NCBI GenBank assembly: GCA_012845835.1
Contig: JABAKD010000005.1
Location: forward strand, 6,018,655-6,082,654
Reading direction: 5' to 3'
Length of the DNA stretch: 64,000 nucleotides
From: Undaria pinnatifida
Taxonomy: Eukaryota > Sar > Phaeophyceae > Laminariales > Alariaceae
Under the pieces are notes generated by a model that was not told the origin of the DNA, did not search any database, and saw only the letters and a program-made list of their open reading frames with translations. Numbering within the stretch: the first letter of the stretch is position 1; every line of letters begins with the position of its first letter. Positions 46,615-56,230 of the stretch are shown one piece after another. The translations under genes were made by a program, and so were the position numbers.

Positions 46615-47864
46615 GCGTGCTCATGCAGTGTAAATGAGGTGGTGAAGTTCGTCTACGGCTACTACCGTAGATATCCCTCTGCCTGGATATATCCACACTT
46701 CAACCCCCTGGCGGTACGATTTCACACTTCCCCGTGCCCAAACAGGCTTGTCGACTGAAACACGGAGAGGGAGTGTATCCGTCCAAGTTCATGTCCGCGC
46801 ACGAGGTTTGGTTTGTCCCTTTCAGCGGCAGCAGACATATACCGATTCCGATGACGAGCACGCAGAGCCGAGACTTTCATTCATTGGTACTTCATTTTTG
46901 AAAGCGCTGTGCTACCACCGCGGCCCCGCCTTCAACGATCAGTGGGCCGATAGTCTCTTCAAGACACCTATACAGTGGTTTAATACGCCTCCAATCGCTG
47001 TTGGCTTTTTCTGGATCATCGCCTCACTACGCATCGACGATGTTTGGCGAGTCGCATGGCGCTTGGTTGCAACTCACCGGTGCGCCTCGAAGGTGGGGTA
47101 CACCTCGAACAGCGTGCTCTTGTCAACCACGCCGTCGAAGCAAGAAATAAACCAGGCCCACACGTCGCCCGCCTACGGTGCATTGTAGAATGGAGAGATT
47201 GCAAGTAGGCAAAGGAGGTTGTCCAAACGGAAGCGAGGTCAGGGCATCGCTTCCTAGAAAATGATCTTTGAGCTGTGAGACGATTAGCTCACACGGCCTA
47301 TAGAGGGGTCCGCAATAACGACAGGGGCATTGGGTCTTGCCGACCGACTAGAACGTTTGGCTGGAAGAATCCGGTCGGTGTATTGAGAACACCAATTTCT
47401 TGGCGTGCCTCAACCGTTCGCACAGCGAACGGTACTCGAAAGGTCCGAGAAAGAAGATTGCACGCATACGTGTGTCGCCTAGGTGGTTAGTCGCAGGACA
47501 GATGCATGTCGTTGGCAACACAGAAGGAACACTAGCGGCGCATTTTGGCGGCCCATGTGGCGATCCAATTCCATCGTTAACGGACACGGCATCGAATCCA
47601 ACTCCACCACGGCCCCGAACTTCAATTCCATTATCTCTCTCGGTTGAACGGATTCCGGCACTGATCTGTCTTACGCCATCCTTGCACGTCTGGCCAGCGG
47701 TAAACCCCCACGTCACACACACCCGATTACATATACACGGTATAATATGAGTGGCATAGGTTGGACAGGTCCTGAACCAGGTACGGGGTTGGGATAGCGC
47801 CCCCCATTGCGTGTGAAAGTCGTGTCGCATGCGGGAAGGAGTCACGTTCAAGCGGTACTTCTCG
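46615..47864. other. No confident gene; overlapping ORFs
   Basis: A 146-codon plus ORF (46748-47188) and a 181-codon minus ORF (47348-47893) are the longest. The second overlaps an open plus frame (47400-47750), and neither shows a known domain or paired splice sites. The minus ORF overlaps the end of the probable Gln-rich gene in another frame. Confidence 0.3.
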
Positions 47865-48060
47865 CTAGTTTTGACCGTGAATTTCGAACGCAACCCGCTT
47901 TGCCTTTGGACTTATGTCCCTGCAGCAACACACGAAGAGACCTCCGCCAGCTTGCCGTGCCTTCCAAACTGCGACAGAAGCGGGTCGATGTGAAGTTTAC
48001 CGGCGCAGCTGTACGCGATCTCCGACTTCAATTGACGAACGCCGCCATAGCGCGTCTTAC
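47865..48060 (-). pseudogene. Downstream coding-like sequence with two frame changes
   Basis: Immediately after the 35-codon exon the minus strand reads, in shifting frames, VRRAMAAFVN, then QLKSEIAYSCAGKLHIDPLL and LAEVSSCVAAG, then DISPKAKRVAFEIHGQN and a TAG at 47867-47865. Each junction needs a one-base change. The peptides look like continuous protein, so this is either the gene's C-terminus damaged by assembly indels or a decayed terminus. Confidence 0.35.
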
Positions 48061-49138
48061 CTCCTCCATGGCTTGCGCCATAGCTTCTTCTTGTGCCGTC
48101 GGTACCTGTTCGTCGACGTCCATCGGAGACGGCCCCCACGACGCCCCAACGGCGGAACTGTGAGCCTGAAGAGCGCGAAAAAGAGGAGAACAATACGACC
48201 GTCGGGGGCAAACGGCGTGTGATGGCAGCACCGTTAACACTAGTGTATGGCATAACGTTATAACCAGACAGATAGATCTGGATAAATCACGTGCCGACGA
48301 GTAGCGCAAGACGTTGTTTTCAGGATCTTAAGTGGATAACATTCTCACCCGCTGCCGTGTGTTGGTTGTTGCCGCAGAGTGGGTAGACCCGGCCAAAGGA
48401 GATACACAGTACGGGAAGCAAACACGAATATATGGGGCAACAGTAGTGAACCAACACAACGGCACTTAAGTGCAAGGTATGATGTGTTGCGGTAGGCTGT
48501 GCTCACAAACCTCCTGCGTGAATAGTTGCCCATCCTGGACTTTTTGTGCTGACAGGCTCTCCATCGAATTGACGACCAAGGGGTTGATCGGCCAGTGCGT
48601 GGGATTAAAATGTGATTAAGAGGTACCAGTTAGACCACAGCTAGCGTTGTGCAAATGTTTCTGCTTTCTTCGTGAGGTCTGGGCGTGTGCGATATTAGCG
48701 ATTATCGCGGGGGAAAAGAGTTAAGTAGAAACGCGGCATAACCGCCGTAACGATCAAAATGTCGCGTAAGATACAGTACGGTAGTTATAGTGTCGAATAC
48801 TCAAGGCGGGCAGAAAAATGGAACGTACTCGGAGCTACAAGGATATGTTTGCGGATCGTAACGCAAACTGCTGGTTTTCCCCCCCCGTTCACCTCAGTAT
48901 CTACTCTGGTTCATCACTGACGGCGACATGAAACCATATAAGCAAACAATGGGGAAGGCGAGACCTTCAGGAGGGCAAGGGGTTATCACTTGGTCGCCCA
49001 AAAGGGGCAACAGTTGAATGTCGTGGTTGGGATGGTTCATCAATAGGATGGCGGGAGTGGCGATTGCTCACCTGCTGTTGCTGCTGCTGTCGCCATTGTT
49101 GTTGCTGCTGCTGCCGCTGCTGCTGCTGCTGCTGCTGT

Positions 49139-49194
<56 letters not shown>

Positions 49195-52086
49195 TTGCGG
49201 CTGTTGCTGCTGTTGCGGTTGTTGCTGGGGCTGAGATCCGCTCCCGGGGAAGTAGCGGCTGGACAGCTGCTAAAACGATCAAAAAGTCGTCGACAGCATA
49301 ACCACGCACAAAATTCTCGTCACATGTACACGTCGGGTACATAATGGCGGCGGGGATTCAGGTATCAAAGAGGGGGTGGGTGTTGCTACTGTAGCGGAGG
49401 ACGACAGTACGGTAAACACAAGGGGTCATTCCTTCGTAATAGTTTGATATTCATTTTCTTACTGCGCTAGGGCTGCACACCGGTTTGGGGACGATTCGCT
49501 CGAAGGTAGACTGCAATTGCAGTACCGTGGATACCTCGTGTGTAATCTGTTTGTGTGCAGGGCGGCAGTAATAAGCGGGTTGCGGTCGACGCCGAAACAT
49601 GTGTAACCAATAATGCAAGAATGTCCAAAACGCACGAAACCGTACCTGAGCCGCGTGATGCATCTGTGAATGGGTGAACCCCCCCGTTCTCGATGTCGGC
49701 GGTACCACCTTAGCGGTTCGGGCATATGCAGTAACGGCAAGGCATAGAACAAGAGCATAGTCAGTTGTGCTCAAGGTACCTGCCTGGATCTCGATCATAT
49801 TCGCATATTCCCAGAGCATAGTCGTGCAGAAGCATCATCATAGAACTCCCCTGACAGCTGAACCCTGGCCAAATGTGTTGCGACCGTGCTTACGATCAAC
49901 CACCACATTGCTCTCCTGTTGGTACTGCTGCTGCTTCTGCTTCTGGGGAAGCTGTGGCCGCGGCGGTGGTGCAGCCGCAGCCGTTACTGCTGGCGCCCCG
50001 GCCCCACCAACAGCTGGAGTCCGTCTCCGTTTCAGGGGCTCGTCGCGTGATGGACGTGAGGAGGGCCACCTGCAATATCTGCTGTTTTGGTGGAAGCTCG
50101 TGAAAGCTTCCATGGAAGCTTCCATCGCTTCATGGAAGCTTCCGTGGAAGTAACTTCCACGGAAGTGTTTCGTAGAAGCATCCGTGGAATTGCTTCTACG
50201 GAAGCTTCCACGAAAGTTACTTCCACGGAAACTTCCACGGAAGCTTTCATGGAAGTAAAGTTGCTTTCATGGAAGTTTCCGTGGAAGTAAATTTGCTTCC
50301 ACGGAAGCTTCCGTGAACGCTTTTACGGAAGCTTTCGTGGAAGCTTTCACGGAAGCTCTTGTGGAAGAAGTCTAGCTTCCACGAAAGATTTCACGGAAGC
50401 TTGCACGGACGTAAGCTTGCTTCTACCGAAGCTTCCGTGTAGGTAAATTTGCTTCCACGGCAGTTTTCACGGAAGCTTTCACGGAAGCTTTTACGGAAGC
50501 TTTCGTGAAAGCAAGTTGCTTTCACCGAAGCTTTCGCGGAAGTAAATTTGCTTCCACGGAAGCGTTCACGGAAACTTCAACGGAACCTAACGCTTTCCTG
50601 AACCTAACCCCGAAACCTCCGTGGAAGCTTCCGTGGGAGCTCGCGGAAGTTACTTCCATGGAAGCTTTCGTGGAAGTTACGTCCATGAAAATTTTCGTGG
50701 AAGCTTCCGTGGAAGCTTTCGTGGGAGTTGCTTTCATGGAAGCTTTCGTGGAAGTTGCTTCCATGGAAGCTTTCGTGGAAGCTGTGGAAGCTTTCGTGGA
50801 AGCCACTTCCGTGGAAGCTTTCGTGAAAGTTTCCGTGGAAGCTTGCGGGTTGTTTTTGCGTGGAAGCTTCCATTCCATAGCTTCTATAGAAGCTTTCATG
50901 GAAGCTTTCATGAAAGCTTCCATGGAAGCTTCCACCGCTTCCATGGAAGGTTCCGGGTTTATTTGTGCATGGAATATTTCATATGTGGAAGCTTCCATAG
51001 CTTCTATACAAGCGTCCACGGAAGCTTTCATGAAAGCTTCCATGGAAGCTTTCTTGAGCTTCCACGCAAAAACCAAGTAGTGCAGGAGACCGCGTGAGGA
51101 ATGTCCATCGGATGTTGCCTGCGGAGTCGCCCCGATTATCAAGGCAGCGGGAATCAAAGGCAGGCAAATTAATCAGGTGGCCGGATTTACAATCCTGGAG
51201 CTCAGTCGCGCTTGCCCTTCTGTCGGGTATATTTTATACGGAAGCTCACATTACTAGAAAACAGACACCTGCCTAGCAAAATCAGAATCATACAAACGTG
51301 TTCAACAGCCGTGCGCGCTAGCGCTCATCATTTTACTCGCAATTGTCACACATTACACCTGCGTCATCATCTGTTGCTGTTGCTGTTGCTGCTGCGGTTG
51401 CTGTTGTTGCTGCCGCCTCTGTTGGTGCTGAGATTGTTGTTGCTGCTGTTGACGCTGCTGCTGTTGTTGCTGTTGCAGCTGCCGTATCCGTTGTCGTTGC
51501 TGCTGGGCCGGCACTGATGGGGTGGTCATCCCTTGGTTTGCTGTCTGAGGTGCCGTTGCTCCGCCACCCGGCGCCACATTGCGGTTGTCGCTCACTCTCC
51601 TCTTACCCATTGCGACTATGTATACCCTGCGTGTCGGGTGGATTATGGTTGCGCCGTTGGTGACGGTTCGAGCGAGGAGAAGGGGGGAGGGGGGGGGGGG
51701 GGGCGGGGCATCTCTGTAACGAAAGGGACATTTCCGGAGATGGTCAACATACGGAATACAAGTACTAGGTAAGCGTTTGACATGTCGATCACGTCTTCGT
51801 TGCATCCAAAGCAAAACGATGAACGAGCGGGAGGGAACCAGGTCATTCACCACTCAAGCCCATGTTTGGTCTTTACACACTGTATGTAGTCTGTGGTGTC
51901 TTGAGCATCTGAACCGCGCTTGATCCATGGGTTATAGCAATTCGCTTTTGCGTTCAAGGAAACTCAAGGCTCGGAAATGTGCGGCATACGTACTCGCTGC
52001 GATGACAGTGATGGACTTCTGCTGCCAGCGCGTGCTGTGCAGTAGTTTGCGCCTTGTTTCCCCGAGGAGCTTGTTTTGGGGGGCAT
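47865..52086 (-). CDS. Probable multi-exon Gln-rich protein gene (exons listed separately)
   Basis: Several minus-strand segments look like exons of one gene: an ATG-initiated 31-codon exon, a polyglutamine exon, a basic/Gln-rich exon, and three consecutive phase-0 exons (21, 66 and 35 codons) with clean acceptor AG and donor GT sites. Long Gln tracts and a KRRR cluster fit a nuclear regulatory protein, but no DNA-binding domain is seen and I cannot name it. Unresolved points: the splice phase between the first three exons does not close, and two one-base frame changes lie downstream of 48060, either assembly errors or pseudogenisation. The 1-kb GAAGCTTCC array lies within an intron of this model (50070-51358). 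Confidence 0.45.
48061..48165 (-). CDS. Candidate 35-codon exon
   Basis: A long pyrimidine-rich tract ends in CTCTTCAG (acceptor). The exon reads AHSSAVGASWGPS, then PMDVDEQVPTAQEEA and AMAQAMEE, and is followed by GTAAGA (donor). Phase 0 and 105 nt long. If the donor is not used, the frame continues VRRAMAAFVN and stops. Confidence 0.5.
48166..49060. other. Candidate intron and flanks, nothing else seen
   Basis: Lies between two candidate exons of the minus-strand gene. A GTGAGA donor-like site after CGGCAGCGG near 48349 hints at one more small exon but is not convincing. Confidence 0.3.
49072..49269 (-). CDS. Candidate polyglutamine exon, 66 codons
   Basis: Acceptor GATCGTTTTAG|C and donor CAG|GTGAGC are both near consensus. 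The exon is 198 nt, phase 0, and reads QLSSRYFPGSGSQPQQQ followed by a long Gln tract (CAG/CAA mixed) with a few Pro, Arg and Trp. On the plus strand the same DNA is the CTG/TTG triplet array. Because the array ends exactly at the donor and the flanking peptide is non-repetitive, coding is more likely than a neutral microsatellite. Confidence 0.5.
49646..49708 (-). CDS. Candidate 21-codon exon
   Basis: Bounded by an acceptor CCGCTAAG|G and a strong donor CAG|GTACGG. Reads VVPPTSRTGGFTHSQMHHAA then Q, phase 0 at both ends, joining in frame to the next exon, which starts QLSS. Confidence 0.4.
49894..50069 (-). CDS. Candidate basic, Gln/Pro-rich exon
   Basis: After an acceptor (ATATTGCAG|G) the frame reads DEPLKRRRTPAVGGAGAP, an Ala/Pro run, then PQLPQKQKQQQYQQESN and NVVVD before a GTAAGC donor (49893-49888). 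KRRR could be a nuclear localisation signal. The implied phase (one extra base at each end) does not match the phase-0 neighbours, so one boundary is probably wrong. Confidence 0.4.
50095..51068. repeat. Palindromic GAAGCTTCC modular array
   Basis: Nearly 1 kb built from 12-mers (GAAGCTTTCGTG type) and 15-mers (GAAGTTGCTTCCATG type), with AAGCTT cores and CCACGG/CCATGG links. Each core is a palindrome, so neighbouring units can pair into long hairpins. From about 50600 on, unit lengths are multiples of three and ORFs stay open in several frames on both strands (for example plus 50505-51080, 191 codons). TAA-bearing units interrupt the first 400 bp. Confidence 0.9.
51359..51610 (-). CDS. Candidate polyglutamine exon
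   Basis: The minus frame reads RRVSDNRNVAPGGG, then PSVPAQQQRQRIRQ and a Gln tract encoded by mixed CAG and CAA with Arg/Pro/His interruptions, ending MMTQ at a CAG|GTGTAA donor. The exact acceptor is uncertain. An AG at about 51604-51605 gives phase 0, while the AG after the strong C-run polypyrimidine tract (opposite the G run 51681-51703) gives another phase. An internal ATG at 51610 has a G at -3 and +4 and could be an alternative start. Mixed CAG/CAA usage suggests selection for Gln rather than a young CAG expansion. Confidence 0.4.
51371..51510. repeat. CTG/TTG triplet array
   Basis: Mixed CTG, TTG and CGG triplets on the plus strand, equal to the Gln tract of the candidate minus-strand exon. 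Confidence 0.85.
51611..51993. repeat. Candidate intron with a G-run (C-run on minus strand)
   Basis: 51681-51703 is almost pure G on the plus strand and would act as a polypyrimidine tract on the minus strand. The rest is featureless. Confidence 0.4.
51994..52086 (-). CDS. Candidate first exon of the Gln-rich gene
   Basis: Starts with ATG at 52086 and reads MPPKTSSSGKQGANYC, then an Arg/Ser-rich run ending SLSSQR. The exon is exactly 31 codons and ends at a consensus donor GTACGT (51993-51988). The upstream minus sequence lacks an obvious TATA element. A plus-strand exon-like frame overlaps the upstream region, which lowers confidence. Confidence 0.4.
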
Positions 52087-52200
52087 GATGATGGTAAATC
52101 AATCCAGGCATACCAACAGTATCCGTCTCTTCGTCGGCGACGGCTAGTAGACATCAGGTGTAGTTCTTGGAGCCCATACACGATGTCAGGTATTTTCCAG

Positions 52201-52383
52201 GCTTGTAGTTTCGGTTCCGGGGAACAAATGGATGTTTCCCTGCGGGCACTGTCGAGTGGAGAACAAATGAAAATGTGCCCGGATATGATTAGCGCGCGCC
52301 GCACATTTCTACGCGAGTTAACGACCAATAAATACAGGGCTCAGCATATCATGAAAAAAGTCGCCGACGAAGTTATCAACTAA
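52201..52383 (+). CDS. Exon-like plus-strand frame, unassigned
   Basis: Follows an acceptor-like TATTTTCCAG and reads ACSFGSGEQMDVSLRALSSG, then an imperfectly repeated SGEQM, RRTFLRELTTNK and KKVADEVIN before TAA. Composition is protein-like, but the minus strand is also open here and a minus-strand start lies at 52086, so the two models compete. No family recognised. Confidence 0.2.
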   Translation, partial: ACSFGSGEQMDVSLRALSSGEQMKMCPDMISARRTFLRELTTNKYRAQHIMKKVADEVIN

Positions 52384-52641
52384 ACAACCCACCGAAGTGC
52401 GACCACAAAGCGGATGAACGCATGTTTCTTGTAGGACTGCAAGTGATCGACAATTATTGTCGCAGGCGCACGTCACACGTGCTACGATAGAGATGCACCA
52501 TTTTTTTTCTTATTACCACTCCTCAATTTGGGAGCTTAAGATCTCTCCCAATAACGGATTTGGAGAAAAATGAACTGATAAGACTATACGATGAAAACTC
52601 CCACGGTCTAGGTAAACGACGAGAATTTCATTAACAAAAAG

Positions 52642-53031
52642 TTGACCCATTTCCGACGATTCGGGTTAAGCAGCCCCGTCATTCAGGAACCGTTTCAGAC
52701 GAAAGGTGCTTCCTCTATCGTAGCACGCGTCACCATGCCAGAAGTTAGCGTGCTCGAGAACGGCGCGCCTTCAACGGTACGCTGTCGAGCAAGTCTAGGA
52801 TATGCCACCTGCCGCTTCAAATTGGTTTTGGTGGCTATTGATACCCACTGCATCGCTCCGGCACTAGCCTATGCTTGGCACCGGACAAGTTTCAAACTTG
52901 ACCGGGAGCCGCAAACCTGCCAACCAGTGCCAATACAGTACGAACCCCACACGACTCGAAACATTGCAGCATCTACAGGGGATTTCAGCATCGCCGCTTT
53001 GCAGCTCAAGTTACCCGCGTCGAGGAGATAG
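52642..53031 (+). other. 129-codon ORF, unassigned
   Basis: Open plus-strand frame with no repeat content, no domain, no signal peptide and no obvious splice sites. Possibly chance. Confidence 0.15.
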
Positions 53032-53686
53032 GCCCAGAGGCCAGGTGCAGGCGGTACATCTGTGTGTGGGAGTAGCTGTTAATAGCCGGTTCTTGGATGC
53101 CCATAGCACTTCAGGGATGTCCTGTTTGTGAGGATTGAGCGGTGCTCGCCCCAGCACACAATGATGACCCCTGCTTAAGAGGCATTGTGTCGTTGGCTAG
53201 AGCGACTCACTCAGACACAAGTCCATGTCCCTTTTAGAGATCTAACGCGGGGGATGTCGGCATGTTTCCCTCTTTCTTTCCTATTTGGTTTTTCGTCCTT
53301 TTGTTTCTTCTTTCTTCTTGTTGTAATTTGATTGGTGAGAGAACGCCGCGCGCGGACACTGTTGTAGCGCTTTTATCTAATTGACGGGGCGGGGTTGCTC
53401 AACGGGAGAGCTACTCAATACCAGTGAAAAATCCTTCGTTCGTTTAGATACAGTAGTAATACGAGTTATTGCGTATCATGTTTTTCCGAGATATTACGAG
53501 GTATAGCGAGATTTGAATTTCCGACGTTGCCAAAACAATACGGCCCCCTTTCTATTCCAGCCGGAGTTTCCCAGAAGCATCCGTTGCTAAAAAGCATACC
53601 TGGCATATACATATGTTATACTACATACTTTCTAGACCCAACCATTTTGGAACCACCGCCAACACCGAATGACAGCAAAACAAACG
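53032..53686. other. Intergenic, nothing recognised
   Basis: A short sequence at 53384-53412 (GGGGTTGCTCAACGGGAGAG) resembles a tRNA 5' half, but no T-arm or B box follows. Confidence 0.4.
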
Positions 53687-53757
53687 TAGGTTAGGTTGGG
53701 TTGGGTTGGGTTAGGTTGGGTTGGGTTGGGTTGGGTTGGGTTGGGTTGGGTTGGGTG
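53687..53757 (+). repeat. GGTTG pentamer microsatellite
   Basis: Tandem GGTTG with a few GGTTA variants. Internal and pentameric, so not a telomere of the common 6- or 7-mer types. Confidence 0.9.
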
Positions 53758-54180
53758 GTATTGACGACAGTTTCACTTATCCACCAGCGCTAGTTCTCAG
53801 CGAGAGCTACAGCATCTTTTACCCACAGTAGTGTATGTCATTGTATTGTGCATCGGGTTCCGCTTTCATGTTTTCGTAGAGTCGGTTTTTTCGGGTGAGG
53901 TGTTGAACTCCTTAAGCAGCGAGCCCCAGAGAAATTGGGTGTTATCCCCACCGCAGCAAGCGTCCGCGGTACTGTAGACCAACAGCACCAAACCCTAGTC
54001 GGTAGTCGGCATGAAGCGCTATAGCTAGCGCTGGATTGCGAATACAATCGAGATAAACTGACGCACGACAATAGTACGAGAATACGTGGAAGTGTGGCGA
54101 GCTAAGCCACATTTTTTTCCCGTCCGCCGGAGTGTAAAAAAAAGAACGAAAAAATAATATATTACATCGTACCTATGCGC
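53758..54180. other. Intergenic, nothing recognised
   Basis: No structure apparent. Confidence 0.5.
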
Positions 54181-54182
54181 TT

Positions 54183-54905
54183 CTCAAGGGATGCCGGTTG
54201 GATGCCCCGTGGGATGCCTACGATATCCCATGGGAGGCCCATGGAATCGCATGGGATACCCAGCGGATCTCCATGGGGTGTCCATGAGATGCCCGCGATA
54301 CGCCTGCGATAAGCCATGGGATGCACACGGGATGTACCATGGCATGCCCCCGGGATGCCCGCATATCCCACGGGATCCCATGGGGTGCCCACGGGCTGGC
54401 CATGGGATGCCGCCGGGATATCCAGTATAATGACCACGATATCCCGTGGAATGTCCATGAGATCCCATGAGATGCCCACGAGATGTCCCATGAGATGTCT
54501 ACAATATCCTATTAGATGCCCGAGATATCCCATGGGATGTCCGAGATATCCCATGGGATACCCACAATATCCCATGGGATGCCCAATGGATGCCCACGAT
54601 GCCTATGGGATGCCCAATGCATGCTCACGGTATACCCGCGGAGCGTCCCATACAATGTCCACGATATACAACGGTACGCCCATGAAATGCCATCGAATGC
54701 CCCAAGGGATGTCCGCGGGACGCCCACAATATCCCATGGGGTGGCCATGGGATATCCCATGGGGTGTCCATAAGAATGGCCACGAAATATCGCATGGGAT
54801 GCCCATGGGATGCCCACGGGATGTCCAGCATATTCGATGGGATGTCCACGATATCCTGTGGGATGCCCCATGGGATGCCCGTGGGAGGCCCCATGAGGGG
54901 TCCAC
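54183..54905. repeat. Palindromic GATGCCC/CCCATGGG satellite, block 1
   Basis: Degenerate 12- to 15-bp modules centred on CCCATGGG, GATATCC and GGGATGCCC. Many perfect palindromes such as GGCATCCCATGGGATGCC-type sites occur. ORFs open in several frames on both strands are products of the modular repeat. Confidence 0.9.
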
Positions 54906-55013
54906 GGCGTGCGCGGTGGATCTGTTCGGAATAAAAATAAACGAATAGTAGATCCATGCAATTGCATCATTCTAAACTTTCATTCCGAACTGTTTAGGGC
55001 AAATAGCTTGCGG
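54906..55013. repeat. Spacer with inverted repeat between satellite blocks
   Basis: GTTCGGAAT (54924-54932) and ATTCCGAAC (54982-54990) face each other around ATGCAATTGCAT. This non-satellite spacer could be a small foldback insertion. Confidence 0.5.
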
Positions 55014-55565
55014 GATACCCATGGAATGTCCACGATATCCCATGTGATGCATATTATATTTTATGGGACGTACAATGGGATGCCTGTGGGATGCCCAGAA
55101 TATCCCATGGGAAGACCTTGAGATTCCATGGGATGTCCCGTGGGCATCCCACGGGCAGCCCGTGGGATGCCCACGGGCTGTCTACAATACTCCATGAGAT
55201 GCCCACAACACCGCATAGGATACTCATTGGATTCCATGGGATGTTTCATACGATGCCCGTGGGATGCCCACGGGATGTCTACAATACTCCCTGAGATGCC
55301 CGCAACACCGCATAGACTGCCCATTGGATCCCGTGGGATGTTCATACGATGCCCGTGGGATGCCCACAACATCCCATGGGATGCCCATGGGATCCCATGA
55401 GATGTCTACAATATCCCATGGGATGTACCACGGGATTCCCACGGGATGTCTGCGATATCCCGTGGATATCCACGGGATGCCCATGGGATGCCCACGGTAT
55501 GTCTACGATATCCCATGGGATGCTCACGACATTCCGAGGAGTGCCCACGAGATCCCATGGATATC
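55014..55565. repeat. Palindromic GATGCCC/CCCATGGG satellite, block 2
   Basis: Same modules as block 1. Ends next to the 66-bp direct repeat at 55570. Confidence 0.9.
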
Positions 55566-55569
55566 GTAT

Positions 55570-55635
55570 AGCTGGCAATAGATTCGGTAATATAGCCAGC
55601 AAAGTCATGGTCTATTGGCCACATGAAGATTCTCT
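55570..55635 (+). repeat. 66-bp direct repeat, left copy
   Basis: CTGGCAATAGATTCGGTAA, GTCATGGT and ATTGGCCACATGAAGATTCT match 59070-59127 with few changes. The two copies bracket the gypsy-containing stretch. Confidence 0.8.
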
Positions 55636-56230
55636 TGAACGGAATATTCTCAATGGAGAAGATAACCCGTAGAATCTAGGTAGCTTTTACCACAAGAGCG
55701 TTCTCGGTAATGGAACGTTCCTCCTCTGAACAAGATGGATAGATGTAAGCGCATTGAGCGCTCATGGGAATATAGAACATCTAGAAAATGTTCCTTGTAC
55801 GTTCCATAGGTAAAGGTCCAGAAGAGAGCACAGCAGCAATGATGGGGGGAAGCGAACTCTGTGAGCCTCACCCCACCCCCATGCTCTCACTCCTCCTTTC
55901 CTGCCTCGTCGAACTTATCATAGCTCAACGCCAACAATATGAAGAACCGGTGCTGTCTCCAAGCGAAGCTGATACCCCTGCGTCCCTTCCCTCACACCCT
56001 CCCGGCACCACGACCCATCCACAGTCCTTGAATCGACGACGTGTGAGCTTCAAGCTTGGAACGGCAGCCCCGCCCTTTCTCGGTTTCTTGTTATCATTAA
56101 ATGTGAGCCACTACATTGATGGCAAGAGACAGGAAAGATATGGATCGTTTTTTGCTTTATTTTGTTTTCTTTGTCCTTTCTTTTGCCTCCCTTTTTATAT
56201 CGAACCTCCGTGTGTCAATCACATACGAGC
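55636..56230. other. Sequence upstream of gypsy fragment
   Basis: Contains inverted GGAACGTTCC-like and AAGAGCG/GCGCTC words but no identifiable domain. The 201-codon ORF at 55788-56393 has no motif and overlaps the gypsy fragment in another frame. Confidence 0.3.

Noticed and set aside
47348-47893. 181-codon minus ORF as a gene
   Set aside because: The plus strand is open over much of the same stretch. It runs in a different frame from the better supported coding segments and has no domain.
50505-51080. 191-codon repeat protein encoded by the GAAGCTTCC array
   Set aside because: The frame is open only because modules are multiples of three; other frames and the opposite strand are equally open, and no start or splice context supports it.
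53384-53450. tRNA gene (GCTCAACGGGAGAGC-like D arm)
   Set aside because: No B box or T-arm at the required distance and no acceptor pairing.
53687-53757. Possible interstitial telomere (GGTTG/GGTTA)
   Set aside because: The unit is a pentamer, not a 6- or 7-mer telomere repeat, and both flanks are ordinary sequence.
54316-54948. 210-codon Met/Pro/Gly repeat protein in the GATGCCC satellite
   Set aside because: Multiple frames on both strands are open through the same satellite.
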